A DNA stretch of 64,000 nt from Meridianimarinicoccus marinus (GTDB lineage: Bacteria; Pseudomonadota; Alphaproteobacteria; Rhodobacterales; Rhodobacteraceae). Position numbers and translations under genes: made by a program. Shown one piece after another: positions 33,356-41,728 of this stretch. The notes under the pieces were generated by a model. The model saw nothing but the letters and a program-made list of their open reading frames with translations. It had not been told where the DNA came from and ran no database searches. The DNA lies in NCBI RefSeq assembly GCF_040689105.1, contig NZ_JBFBVU010000009.1, forward strand, positions 1-64,000, written 5' to 3'. Position 1 is the stretch's first letter; every line of letters starts with the position of its first letter.

Positions 33356-34078
33356 ATGAGGATGACGCCGGTGGCCGAGCCGTCTGGGATGAATGATCTG
33401 CCCGACCTGCGCAGTTCCGCGGGCTCGCTGGCGCAGCGCATCCATCATGTGCTGCGCGGGGCGATCCTCGATCTGACCTTCCCGCCCGGTGCACCGCTGC
33501 GCAAGGCGGAACTGGCGCAGCGGTTCGGCGTCTCGCGCGCGCCGGTGACCGAAGCCATCGCCATTCTTGCCGCCGAAGGGCTGGTCGTCGCCATGCCGCA
33601 GGTGACTGCCCGTGTCGCGCCCCTGTCGGTGGCGGCGCTGCGCGAGGAGACCTTCCTGCGTAGCGCCATCGAGGGCGCTGTGGTAGAACAGGTGGCGCAG
33701 ACACGCACCGAGGCGCAACTGGCGCAGCTGGGGCGCAACCTGCGTTTGCAGGAATTGCTGGTCGAGGATGGTGATACCCGCGGCTTTTTCGAGGCCGATA
33801 TGGAGTTTCACGCCTTGTTGCAGGGATTTACCGGCCTTGACCGGGTCTCGGACTTTGCGGCACAGGTGTCATTGCAATTGCATCGCGCAAGGCAACTCCT
33901 GCTTCCTGAAGCCGGACGTCCTGCCGAAACGATTGTCGAGCACAGGGAGGTGTTCGAGGGGATCCGCCGCCAGGATGCGCCCGCTGCCGTCAAAGCCATG
34001 CGCTTTCATCTAGGGCAGCTGGTGCCGTATCTGAAGCCGCTGGAGCAGACATATCCCCGGTACTTCAGGGAGGGCTAG
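33356..34078 (+). CDS. GntR family (FadR subfamily) regulator, first of a tandem pair
   Basis: 240 residues from ATG 33356 (AAGGGAAG upstream; ATG 33362 is an alternative). The winged HTH (GSLAQRIHHVLRGAIL to AELAQRFGVSRAPVTEAIAIL) is followed by an FCD domain with FEADMEFHALLQGFTG and TIVEHREVFEGI as likely ligand-site segments. The next gene, 2 bases downstream, encodes a clear paralogue in the same order. It lies at a large palindrome between the two arms of the fucose-type regulon and probably controls both. Confidence 0.83.
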   Translation: MRMTPVAEPSGMNDLPDLRSSAGSLAQRIHHVLRGAILDLTFPPGAPLRKAELAQRFGVSRAPVTEAIAILAAEGLVVAMPQVTARVAPLSVAALREETFLRSAIEGAVVEQVAQTRTEAQLAQLGRNLRLQELLVEDGDTRGFFEADMEFHALLQGFTGLDRVSDFAAQVSLQLHRARQLLLPEAGRPAETIVEHREVFEGIRRQDAPAAVKAMRFHLGQLVPYLKPLEQTYPRYFREG

Positions 34079-34080
34079 CC

Positions 34081-34791
34081 ATGGACATTTCCACCGAATT
34101 CAACGTCGAGAAGCTGGGCGATCTGTCCAACTTCGAAGGCTCTCTGGCCGCGCGGGTCTATCAGTCGCTGAAGCAGGCAATCCTGTCGCTGGACGCGCCG
34201 CCGGGCGTGGCCCTGCGCAAACCCGAATTATGCGCGCGGTTCGACGTATCGCGCTCGCCGGTGGCCGAGGCCATCGCGCGGCTGTCGGCGGAAGGGCTGG
34301 TCGAGATCACGCCGCAATCGGGGTCGCGGGTGTGCTACCTGTCGCTGGCCGATTTCCACGAAGCCGCCTTCATGCGCAAGGCGCTGGAACAGGCGGCGGT
34401 GGAACGGGTGGCGGAAACCCGCAGCGAGGCCGATCTGGGCGCGCTGGCCCGTTCGATGCATCGGCAGAAGCTGCTGGCCGCCGACGGCGCGCGGGAAGAG
34501 TTCTTCCATACCGACGAGGCCTTTCACGAGTTGATCCATGCCGCCACCGGATTTGCCCGCCTGTCGGCCCAGACCGAGATCGTCGGCCTGCACATGACCC
34601 GCGCCCGCCGCCTGCTGCTGCCCGGCCAGCGCCGGGTCGAGGACACGATCACCGAGCATCAGGCGATCTTCGATGCGATCAAGGCGCAGGACGGCGAGGC
34701 CGCGCGCAAGGCCATGGCGGTGCATCTGGACGAAGTGACCAGGCTGATCGACGCCCTGTCCGAAAGCCATCCCGGATTGTTCAAACCCTGA
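34081..34791 (+). CDS. GntR family (FadR subfamily) regulator, second of a tandem pair
   Basis: 236 residues. HTH region GSLAARVYQSLKQAIL to ELCARFDVSRSPVAEAIARL, then FCD with HTDEAFHELIHAATG and TITEHQAIFDAI. It aligns end to end with the preceding protein (same GSLA start, PPG-LRK-EL, EGLV, RARRLLLP and H-L segments), so the two arose by tandem duplication and have since diverged strongly. The two may form a heterodimer, or may sense different intermediates. The gap to the next gene is 8 bases. Confidence 0.83.
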   Translation: MDISTEFNVEKLGDLSNFEGSLAARVYQSLKQAILSLDAPPGVALRKPELCARFDVSRSPVAEAIARLSAEGLVEITPQSGSRVCYLSLADFHEAAFMRKALEQAAVERVAETRSEADLGALARSMHRQKLLAADGAREEFFHTDEAFHELIHAATGFARLSAQTEIVGLHMTRARRLLLPGQRRVEDTITEHQAIFDAIKAQDGEAARKAMAVHLDEVTRLIDALSESHPGLFKP

Positions 34792-34799
34792 GGTAGCCC

Positions 34800-35846
34800 A
34801 TGCGTGTATCCGACCCCGTTTCCCTGACAGACCGCACCGGTCTGGCTGTCACCCGCATGGGGTTCGGCGGCGCGCCGCTGGGCAATCTCTACCGGGCCTT
34901 GTCCGACGCGGATGCGCAGGGCGCCTTCTCGGCAGCCTTCGATGCGGGCATCCGCCTGTTCGATACCGCGCCGCAATACGGGCTGGGCCGGTCCGAGATG
35001 CGCTTTGCCGAGGGGCTGGCGCGCCACGGCCGCGACAACATCGTGCTGTCGTCTAAAGTGGGGCGGCTGCTGCTGGACTGTGCCCCGGAGGAGGTCACCC
35101 CAGAGGCCTTCGTTGATGTGCCGCAGAAACGGATCCAGTTCGACTATTCCTATGACGGGGTCATGCGCTCGCACGCGGAAAGCCTGGCGCGGCTGCGCAC
35201 CGACCGCATCGACATTCTGCTGGTGCATGACGTCTGCGCCTTTTCGCAGGGCTCGCAAGCGGCCAGCGATGCGCGGGTGCGCGAGTTGTTCGACCAAGGC
35301 GGCTACCGCGCGCTGATCGAATTGCGCGAGGCGGGGCAGGTCAAGGCCATCGGCGCGGGGGTCAACGAATGGCAGGTCTGCGAACGGCTGTTGGGGCTGG
35401 GCGATTTCGACTGCTTCCTGCTGGCAGGCCGATACACCCTGCTGGAGCAGGAGGCGCTCGACAGTTTCCTGCCGCTTTGCGTGGATCGCGACGTGGGGAT
35501 CATTCTGGGCGGACCGTATAACTCGGGCATCCTCGCCACCGGCGCAGTGCCGGGCGCCAAGTACAACTACGCCGAAGCCCCGCCCGAGATCCTTGATCGC
35601 GTGGCGCGCATCGAGGCCGTCTGCGCGGCCCATGACACGCCCCTGATCGCTGCAGCACTACAATTCGTGCTGGGCCATCCCGCTGTGCGCACCGTGGTGC
35701 CCGGTGCGACTTCGGCGGCAGAAGTGGCGCAGAATGTGGCGTTGCTTGAGCGCGCGATCCCGCCCGCGCTGTGGACCGATTTGCGCGGCGCGGGGCTGAT
35801 CCGTCCCGACGCGCCCCTTCCCGAGGAGACCATCCATGCTGCGTAA
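34800..35846 (+). CDS. Aldo/keto reductase, L-fucose/D-threo-aldose 1-dehydrogenase-like
   Basis: 348 residues of the aldo/keto reductase barrel. Catalytic tetrad residues are in FDTAPQYGLGRSE (D and Y), LSSKVGRLL (K) and DILLVHDVCAF (H). The cofactor segment is near VVPGATSAAEVAQNV. The VTRMGFGGAPLGNLYRALSD start and the ILGGPYNSGILATGA segment match the group that oxidises L-fucose, L-galactose or D-arabinose at C1 to the lactone with NAD(P). It lies directly before the FucU mutarotase and a lactonase-type amidohydrolase, the enzymes that would act just before and after it. Confidence 0.83.
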   Translation: MRVSDPVSLTDRTGLAVTRMGFGGAPLGNLYRALSDADAQGAFSAAFDAGIRLFDTAPQYGLGRSEMRFAEGLARHGRDNIVLSSKVGRLLLDCAPEEVTPEAFVDVPQKRIQFDYSYDGVMRSHAESLARLRTDRIDILLVHDVCAFSQGSQAASDARVRELFDQGGYRALIELREAGQVKAIGAGVNEWQVCERLLGLGDFDCFLLAGRYTLLEQEALDSFLPLCVDRDVGIILGGPYNSGILATGAVPGAKYNYAEAPPEILDRVARIEAVCAAHDTPLIAAALQFVLGHPAVRTVVPGATSAAEVAQNVALLERAIPPALWTDLRGAGLIRPDAPLPEETIHAA

Positions 35847-36264
35847 CATCGACCCGATCCTGTCGCCCGATCTGCTGTTTACCCTGGCCGAAATGGGCCA
35901 TGGCGACGAGATCGTCATTGCCGACGCCAATTTCCCCGCCGCCAGCATGGGCCAACGCGTGATCCGGGCTGAGGCCAGCAATGCCACTGACATGCTGCGC
36001 GCGGTGCTCAGCCTGTTGCCGCTCGACCCGTATGTGCCGGAACCGGCAGTGACCATGCAGGTGGTAGGCGATCCGACCGCCGTGCCCGAGGCCGTGGCCG
36101 CCTTCCAGCAGGTGGTAAGCGACTGCGCCGACAAGCCGGTCCGGCTGGGCTCGGTCGAGCGGTTCGCCTTCTACGACCGCGCCCGCGCGGCATTCGCCGT
36201 GGTGCAGACCGGCGAAAGGCGCCTGTACGGCAACATCATCCTGACCAAGGGCGTGATCGGATGA
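35836..36264 (+). CDS. fucU: L-fucose mutarotase (RbsD/FucU family)
   Basis: 142 residues. The family pattern is clear: MLRNIDPILSPDLLFTLAEMGHGDEIVIADANFP contains the catalytic histidine and aspartate, and the end LYGNIILTKGVI carries the conserved Y-x-N. FucU interconverts the alpha and beta anomers of L-fucose so that C1 oxidation can go on. The gene overlaps the aldo/keto reductase by 11 bases and the amidohydrolase by 4, so the three are translated as a unit. This is the best single marker that the substrate is L-fucose or a close analogue. Confidence 0.88.
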   Translation: MLRNIDPILSPDLLFTLAEMGHGDEIVIADANFPAASMGQRVIRAEASNATDMLRAVLSLLPLDPYVPEPAVTMQVVGDPTAVPEAVAAFQQVVSDCADKPVRLGSVERFAFYDRARAAFAVVQTGERRLYGNIILTKGVIG

Positions 36265-37094
36265 GGATCGACGCGCATCAGCACTTCTGGCGTCTGGATC
36301 GCGGCGACTATGGCTGGCTGACGCCGGATCTTGCGCCGCTCTACCGTGATTTCGGGCCGGAAGACCTGCAGCCGCTGGCCGCGCAGGCCCGGGTGCGGGC
36401 GACGGTGCTGGTGCAGGCCGCGCCGACGCTGGCGGAAACCGAATATCTGCTGGGCATCGCCGAATCCTCGGATCTGGTGGCGGGCGTCGTCGGCTGGGCC
36501 GATTTCGAAGCCCCGGACGCCGCGCAACAGATCGCGCGGCTGGCGGAAAGCCCGTGGCTGCTGGGCCTGCGCCCGATGATCCAGGATCTGCCCGACGACA
36601 CATGGATGTTGCGCGACACACTGGCCCCGGCCTTCGAGGCGATGATCGCCGCCGGGCTGACCTTCGATGCGCTGGTTCTGCCACGGCACCTTGACGCGCT
36701 GCTGACGCTTCTGGTGCGCCATCCGGGCCTGCGCGTGGTGATCGACCACGGTGCGAAGCCCGAGATCGCTACGGGCCGGATCGAGGATTGGTCCGACCAC
36801 ATGGCGCGGCTGGCCGCGGACACCGGCGCCTTCTGCAAACTGTCGGGCCTGATCACCGAGGCCGGGCCGGATTGGACCACCCGCAGCCTGACGCCCTATG
36901 TCGGGCATCTTCTGAAGGTGTTCGGCCCCGAGCGCCTGATCTGGGGCAGTGACTGGCCGGTGTGCACGCTGGCCGGCAGCTATGGCGACTGGGTGGCGGC
37001 GACCGAGGCGCTTCTGGGGGAGCTGACCCCGGACCAGCGCCGCGCGGTCTGGGAAAACACGGCCCGGCGAGCCTATCCGCGCTTGCGGGTCTGA
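36261..37094 (+). CDS. Amidohydrolase family lactonase, L-fuconolactonase-like
   Basis: 277 residues of the amidohydrolase_2 family. The metal/substrate residues are in MRIDAHQHFWRLDRGDYGWL (HxH motif), VIDHGAKPEI (histidine) and IWGSDWPVC (aspartate). The YGWLTPDLAPLYRDFGPEDL region and GDWVAATEALL tail are typical of L-fucono-1,5-lactonases and related rhamnonolactonases. It would hydrolyse L-fuconolactone from the upstream dehydrogenase to L-fuconate, the presumed substrate of the UxaA-type dehydratase. It is the last gene of the rightward arm. Confidence 0.83.
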   Translation: MRIDAHQHFWRLDRGDYGWLTPDLAPLYRDFGPEDLQPLAAQARVRATVLVQAAPTLAETEYLLGIAESSDLVAGVVGWADFEAPDAAQQIARLAESPWLLGLRPMIQDLPDDTWMLRDTLAPAFEAMIAAGLTFDALVLPRHLDALLTLLVRHPGLRVVIDHGAKPEIATGRIEDWSDHMARLAADTGAFCKLSGLITEAGPDWTTRSLTPYVGHLLKVFGPERLIWGSDWPVCTLAGSYGDWVAATEALLGELTPDQRRAVWENTARRAYPRLRV

Positions 37095-37147
37095 GCAAGA
37101 AATGGGGGCACCCGTGCGGCGCCCCGATCAAACATCCGGCAGTCAGA

Positions 37148-37936
37148 TCAATCCACGAAGGCCTTTTCCACCACGAATTCGGCCGGATCGTTCTGGGTGC
37201 CTTCGCGCAGGCCTGCCGCTTCGCACAGCCCCATGATGTCCTTGTTCAGCGCAAGATTTCCGCACACCATGACCCGGTCGGTGTCGGGCGCCCATCCGGG
37301 CAGGCCGAAATGCGCGAACACCTGGCCCGAGCGGATGTGATCGCTGATCCGCCCTTCGATGGGCGACGCCTCGCGGGTTGTGGTCGGGTAATAATGCAAC
37401 TTGTCACCCACCAGTTCCCCGATCAGCGGATCTTCGGGCAGGGCCTCGACCAACTCCCGACCATAATCCAGTTCCGGCAGAGTGCGGCAGGTATGGGCGA
37501 GGATCACCTTGTCATAGCGCTCCCATGTTTCTGGATCGCGCAGGATGGCGGCGAAAGGCGCGACGCCGGTGCCGGTACAGACCAGCCACAGATGCTTGCC
37601 CGGCAGCAGCGCGTCATGGATCAGCGTACCCACCGGCTTGGGCCGCAGGATGATCTCGTCCCCCGGCTGGATTTTCTGCAGCCGTGAGGTCAGCGGCCCG
37701 TCCGGCACCTTAATCGAATAGAACTCCAACTCGTCATCCCAGGACGGCGACGCGATGGAATAGGCGCGCAGCAGCGGGCGGCCATCGTCCTTCATCAGGC
37801 CGATCATCACGAATTCGCCGGATCTGAACCTCAGCGACCGGGGCCGCGTCACGCGGAAGGAAAACAGGGTGTCGGTCCAATGCTGGACCGAGGTGACGGT
37901 CTGCGCATCGGGCAGGCGGCGGGCTTCCATATTCAT
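37148..37936 (-). CDS. fpr: Ferredoxin--NADP+ reductase
   Basis: 262 residues of the bacterial Fpr type. The FAD motif is LLRAYSIASPS (R-x-Y-S), and the NADP-binding domain has GTGVAPFAAILRDPETW, HTCRTLPELDYG and VMVCGNLALNKD. It passes electrons between NADPH and ferredoxin or flavodoxin. It lies 10 bases after the FdxA-type ferredoxin gene, an obvious partner, so the pair probably supplies low-potential electrons. The divergent flavoprotein/ferredoxin operon to the right could be a consumer. Confidence 0.9.
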   Translation of the reverse strand: MNMEARRLPDAQTVTSVQHWTDTLFSFRVTRPRSLRFRSGEFVMIGLMKDDGRPLLRAYSIASPSWDDELEFYSIKVPDGPLTSRLQKIQPGDEIILRPKPVGTLIHDALLPGKHLWLVCTGTGVAPFAAILRDPETWERYDKVILAHTCRTLPELDYGRELVEALPEDPLIGELVGDKLHYYPTTTREASPIEGRISDHIRSGQVFAHFGLPGWAPDTDRVMVCGNLALNKDIMGLCEAAGLREGTQNDPAEFVVEKAFVD

Positions 37937-37946
37937 GCAGGTGTCC

Positions 37947-38288
37947 TCATGCCGCCTGTTGGGCGGGGTTCTCGGAAAAGATCGTGGTCAGCTTGTCATC
38001 CTTGCCGTCCTGGGCGTCGGCATCGGGCAGGGGTTCCTTGGCCTCGTAGATGACGGGCCAGACTTCTGAGTACTTCTGGTTGAAGGCGACCCATTTTTCC
38101 ATGTCCGGCTCGGTATCGGCGCGGATCGCGTCGGCGGGGCATTCGGGTTCGCAAACGCCGCAGTCGATGCATTCATCGGGGCGGATGACGAGCATGTTCT
38201 CGCCTTCATAGAAGCAATCGACGGGGCAGACATCGACGCAGTCGGTGTATTTGCAGCCGATGCAATTGTCGGTGACGACATAGGTCAT
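37947..38288 (-). CDS. fdxA: FdxA-type 7Fe-8S ferredoxin
   Basis: 113 residues. Two cluster motifs are visible: CIGCKYTDCVDVCP and CIDCGVCEPECP. The layout, including the YEGENMLVIRPDEC linker and a C-terminal acidic tail with DMEKWVAFNQKYSEVWPVI, is that of FdxA ferredoxins carrying one [3Fe-4S] and one [4Fe-4S] cluster. It carries electrons in the cytoplasm and is encoded with its probable reductase Fpr. Its promoter lies in the 124-base gap shared with the divergent DUF971 gene. Confidence 0.92.
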   Translation of the reverse strand: MTYVVTDNCIGCKYTDCVDVCPVDCFYEGENMLVIRPDECIDCGVCEPECPADAIRADTEPDMEKWVAFNQKYSEVWPVIYEAKEPLPDADAQDGKDDKLTTIFSENPAQQAA

Positions 38289-38412
38289 GGGGTGGTCCTC
38301 TGCTGTTTGAGGCCAATTTGCCGCCGCAGTGCAGCACAGTCCGTCAACAAATTGCTATTTGGCCGTTCTGATTGCCGGCAAGCTGGATCCGAAGCGAAAC
38401 CGGAGGATCGGA

Positions 38413-38703
38413 ATGCTCAGCGAACTCGCCGCCACGGACGATTGCCAGGCCCTGCGCCTGAAATGGGAAGATGGTCAGGAAAACATGTTGTCCGCCAAGG
38501 ATTTGCGCCGCTCGGCCATGGATGCCTGGTCGCGGCGCGAGGTGATCGATCACGGCGAGATCCGGGTCGATGACGGGCTGACCATCACCACCCTGGCCGA
38601 GATCGGCGGCTATGGCGTGAACGTGCATTTCTCGGACGGGCACGAGCGCGCGATCTATCCGTTTTCCTATCTTCGGGAACTCGCGGCGCAGTTTGACAAG
38701 TAA
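38413..38703 (+). CDS. DUF971 domain protein (GBBH-like N-terminal fold)
   Basis: 96 residues from ATG 38413 (GGAGG upstream). The sequence LRLKWEDGQENMLSAKDLRR, VDDGLTITTLAEIGGYGVNVHFSDGHERAIYPFSYLREL is the complete DUF971 domain. It is also found at the start of gamma-butyrobetaine hydroxylases and near or fused to Mrp/ApbC iron-sulfur carriers. Its function is not settled; a link to Fe-S cluster delivery is the common suggestion. It is the first gene of the rightward run that continues with an AprA-like flavoprotein and ferredoxin, 60 bases downstream. Confidence 0.82.
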   Translation: MLSELAATDDCQALRLKWEDGQENMLSAKDLRRSAMDAWSRREVIDHGEIRVDDGLTITTLAEIGGYGVNVHFSDGHERAIYPFSYLRELAAQFDK

Positions 38704-38763
38704 TTGACAGAACCCTCGCTGCGCCGCGGCGCAGGCTGGGGGAAAGTGAACAAGGACCGAACC

Positions 38764-40506
38764 ATGGACGAGATTCTCGACGGACTGACGCAGATCGATT
38801 GTGACATCCTGATCATCGGCGGCGGCACCGCAGGCCCGATGGCGGCCCTGAAGGCCAAGCGCAAGAACCCCAAGGCCAATGTGGTGCTGCTGGACAAGGC
38901 CAACGTGAAGCGGTCCGGCGCGATCTCGATGGGGATGGACGGGCTGAACAACACCGTCATTCCCGGTTTCGCCACGCCCGAGCAGTACACCAAGGAAATC
39001 ACCATCGCCAATGACGGCATCTGCGACCAGGCCGCGGTCTATCGCTATGCGCAGGAATGCTATGGAATCATTCAGGAGCTGGACAGCTTCGGCATCCGCT
39101 TCCAGAAGGATCAGAACGGCGAATACGACGTCAAGAAGGTGCACCATATCGGCACCTATGTGCTGCCGATGCCCAATGGCGACACGGTGAAAAAGGCGCT
39201 GTACCGGCAATTGCGCAAGGCGCGCATCAATGTCGTGAACCGCTACATGGCTACGCGATTGTTGACAGGAGAGGGGCGGATCGCCGGCGCGATCTGTGTC
39301 AACACCCGCAGTGCCGAGTTCCTGGTGATCCGCGCCAAGTCGGTGATCATGGGTCTCGGCGCTGCGGGGCGTCTTGGCCTGCCGACCAGCGGCTATCTGT
39401 ACGGCACCTATGAGAACGCCTCGAACTCGGGCGAGGGCTATTCCATGGCCTATCACGCGGGGGCGGGGCTGGCGAACCTCGAATGCTACCAGATCAACCC
39501 TCTGATCAAGGATTACAACGGCCCGGCCTGTGCCTATGTGGCGGGTCCGCTGGGGGGCTTCACGTCGAACGCGGCGGGCGAGCGTTTCATCGAATGCGAC
39601 TACTGGTCGGGGCAGATGATGCAGGAGTTCTTCGACGAATTGCAGGGCGGCAAGGGCCCTGTGTTCCTGAAGCTGAACCATCTGGCCGAGGAAACCATTG
39701 CCGAGATCGAGCGCGTGCTGCACATCGTCGAACGCCCGACGCGCGGCCATTTCCACAAGAATCGCGGCACCGACTACCGCAAGCAGATGATCGAGATGCA
39801 CATCTCGGAGATTGGCTTCTGCTCGGGCCATTCGGCCTCGGGCGTTTTCGTCGATGAACACGCCCGCACCACCATTCCCGGCCTCTATGCCGCCGGCGAC
39901 ATGGCGAACGTGCCGCATAACTACATGCTGGGCGCCTTCACCCATGGTGCCTTCGCGGGCGAGGATGCGGCGGACTACATCGCCGACGTGGATTACGCCG
40001 CTTTCGACGAGGGCGAGGTGGAGGCCGAGCGCACCCGCGTGCTGGCGCCCACCAAGCGCGACGACGGCATCCCGCCCAACCAGATCGAATACAAGACCCG
40101 CCGTCTGGTGAACGACTATCTGCAACCGCCGAAAGTCACTGCCAAGATGGAACTGGCCCAGCAACGGTTTGCCGAGGTGCGCGAGGACATGGAAACCGCC
40201 ATGTACGTCCGCGATGCCCACGAATTGATGCGGGGTCTGGAAGCTGCGTCGATCATGGATTGCGCTGATATGGCCGCCGCCGCCTCGCTGTACCGCACCG
40301 AAAGCCGCTGGGGCCTGTATCACAACCGCGTCGAATACGACCGCGATGACGAGAACTGGAATTGCCACACGATCCTGACCAAGGGCGACGACGGCAGGCC
40401 CGCGCACCGCAAGCAGGATGTGAAACCCTATGTGGTCGAAATCGGCGAGGACGAGAAGGACGCCTATTACAAGCAGCGCGTCGGCGCCTCCGTGGCCGCA
40501 GAGTAA
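38764..40506 (+). CDS. Adenylylsulfate reductase alpha-like FAD flavoprotein
   Basis: 580 residues from ATG 38764 (AAGGA 7 bases upstream; a GTG at 38746 is an alternative). It belongs to the succinate dehydrogenase/fumarate reductase/AprA superfamily. The FAD motif is ILIIGGGTAGPMAAL near residue 15, and KRSGAISMGMDGLNN follows the AprA KRSGAVAxGLxAIN pattern. Further FAD/substrate-site segments are GEGYSMAYHAGA, SGVFVDEHARTTIPGLYAAGDMA and GAFTHGAFAGEDAA. It presumably exchanges electrons with the small 2[4Fe-4S] protein encoded 15 bases downstream, as AprA does with AprB. Substrate unknown; true APS reductase activity is not implied. Confidence 0.8.
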   Translation: MDEILDGLTQIDCDILIIGGGTAGPMAALKAKRKNPKANVVLLDKANVKRSGAISMGMDGLNNTVIPGFATPEQYTKEITIANDGICDQAAVYRYAQECYGIIQELDSFGIRFQKDQNGEYDVKKVHHIGTYVLPMPNGDTVKKALYRQLRKARINVVNRYMATRLLTGEGRIAGAICVNTRSAEFLVIRAKSVIMGLGAAGRLGLPTSGYLYGTYENASNSGEGYSMAYHAGAGLANLECYQINPLIKDYNGPACAYVAGPLGGFTSNAAGERFIECDYWSGQMMQEFFDELQGGKGPVFLKLNHLAEETIAEIERVLHIVERPTRGHFHKNRGTDYRKQMIEMHISEIGFCSGHSASGVFVDEHARTTIPGLYAAGDMANVPHNYMLGAFTHGAFAGEDAADYIADVDYAAFDEGEVEAERTRVLAPTKRDDGIPPNQIEYKTRRLVNDYLQPPKVTAKMELAQQRFAEVREDMETAMYVRDAHELMRGLEAASIMDCADMAAAASLYRTESRWGLYHNRVEYDRDDENWNCHTILTKGDDGRPAHRKQDVKPYVVEIGEDEKDAYYKQRVGASVAAE

Positions 40507-40521
40507 CGAGAAGGACAAAGT

Positions 40522-40764
40522 ATGCCCCTGGCTCAAACCGCAACCAATGTTCCCGTCACCATCGACGACGACAAGTGTATCGCCGACAAGGGCTGTACCG
40601 TCTGCGTGGATGTCTGCCCGCTGGACGTGCTGCGCATCACTGAAACACCAGGCGGCAAGAAGACCGCCTTCATGAAGTACGACGAATGCTGGTACTGCAT
40701 GCCCTGCGAGTCCGATTGCCCCACCGGCGCGGTCACCGTCACCATCCCGTTCCTGTTGAAGTGA
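40522..40764 (+). CDS. 2[4Fe-4S] ferredoxin, AprB-like small subunit
   Basis: 80 residues from ATG 40522 with a good AGAAGGA site. Two cluster motifs are present: C-x6-C-x2-C-x3-CP (CIADKGCTVCVDVCP) and CWYCMPCESDCP. The longer first spacing and the YDECWYCMPCE sequence match the beta subunit of APS reductase but without its C-terminal tail. It is the likely electron partner of the flavoprotein upstream and is followed 7 bases later by the HEAT-repeat gene. Confidence 0.85.
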   Translation: MPLAQTATNVPVTIDDDKCIADKGCTVCVDVCPLDVLRITETPGGKKTAFMKYDECWYCMPCESDCPTGAVTVTIPFLLK

Positions 40765-40771
40765 GGCCGTC

Positions 40772-41728
40772 ATGTCGCTGATTTTCGAAGAATTTGACGA
40801 TATCGCCGATCTGGCGGAGGGGCTGGACGATCCGTCTCCGGGTGGCCGCATCATGGCGGTGATCGAACTGGCCGACAGCGCCGATCCCGCCGCCATTCCC
40901 TATCTGGCCCGTGCCATCAAGGATGACGATGCGGGGGTGCGCAAGCAGGCCGCGCAGGCCCTGACCGATTTCGACGGGCCGGACACGGCGGCGGCGCTGG
41001 TCGGCGCACTTGGCGATGTCGAGGCCGCTGTCCGCGACGCGGCGGCGATCAGCCTGACCGAGTTGAAGGATCCTGCGGCCGGAGATTCTATCCTGCCGCT
41101 GCTGGACAGTTCCGACGACTATACGCTGATGGCCTGCCTGGCGGGCATCAAGGAGCTGCGCCGTCCCGAGGCGCGGGTGCCCGCCACCCAGGCCCTGACC
41201 CATGCCAATCCTTCCGTGCGGGTGCAGGCGGTGGGGGTCATCGGCTGGTTGCAGAACGAGGACTCGCTGACCGACCTGAAATCGGCCACCGCCGATCCTG
41301 AAACCGCAGTGCGCAAGGCCGCGGTACTGGCGCTGGGGTTCTCGAAGGCCGAGACGGCACAATGCACGCTGATGGCGGCGTTGACCGATCCCGACTGGCA
41401 GGTGCGCGAGGCCGCCGCCGAGACCCTGTCCAAATCCGGTGGCCCGGCCTGCATTCCGGCGCTGCGCCGGGTGCTGGAGGATGACTTCTGGCAGGTGCGG
41501 CTGAAGGCCGTGCGCTCGCTGGGACGTCTCGATGCCAAGGAAACCGCCGTGGAAATCGGCCCGATGATGTCGCTGCCGATCCCGAACCTGCGCAAGGAAT
41601 GCGCGGCGGTTCTGGGCGAGCTGGCGGTGCCGGACACCCGGCAGTTCCTGCTGCCCTATGTCGATGACGCGGACCCCGACGTGCGCAAGAATGTCCGCTG
41701 GGCGCTGGAAAAAATGGCAGCCGCCTAA
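40772..41728 (+). CDS. HEAT-repeat protein
   Basis: 318 residues built almost wholly of about 30-residue HEAT/PBS-lyase-like helical repeats, for example PAAIPYLARAIKDDDAGVRKQAAQAL, AQCTLMAALTDPDWQVREAAAETL and PACIPALRRVLEDDFWQVRLKAVRSL. There is no catalytic motif; such solenoids bind partner proteins or cofactors. It ends the flavoprotein-ferredoxin run and could be a scaffold or maturation factor for that pair. A weak terminator follows. Confidence 0.82.
   Translation: MSLIFEEFDDIADLAEGLDDPSPGGRIMAVIELADSADPAAIPYLARAIKDDDAGVRKQAAQALTDFDGPDTAAALVGALGDVEAAVRDAAAISLTELKDPAAGDSILPLLDSSDDYTLMACLAGIKELRRPEARVPATQALTHANPSVRVQAVGVIGWLQNEDSLTDLKSATADPETAVRKAAVLALGFSKAETAQCTLMAALTDPDWQVREAAAETLSKSGGPACIPALRRVLEDDFWQVRLKAVRSLGRLDAKETAVEIGPMMSLPIPNLRKECAAVLGELAVPDTRQFLLPYVDDADPDVRKNVRWALEKMAAA

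Noticed and set aside
30669..33359. Very long plus-strand open frame (896 codons) over the SDR and dehydratase genes
   Set aside because: It is antisense to two well-supported genes and low in recognisable motifs. High GC makes long shadow frames common here.
38344..40896. 850-codon minus-strand frame opposite the flavoprotein
   Set aside because: It mirrors the codon structure of the flavoprotein gene and is rich in H, G, V and D as in other shadows. There is no signal or domain.
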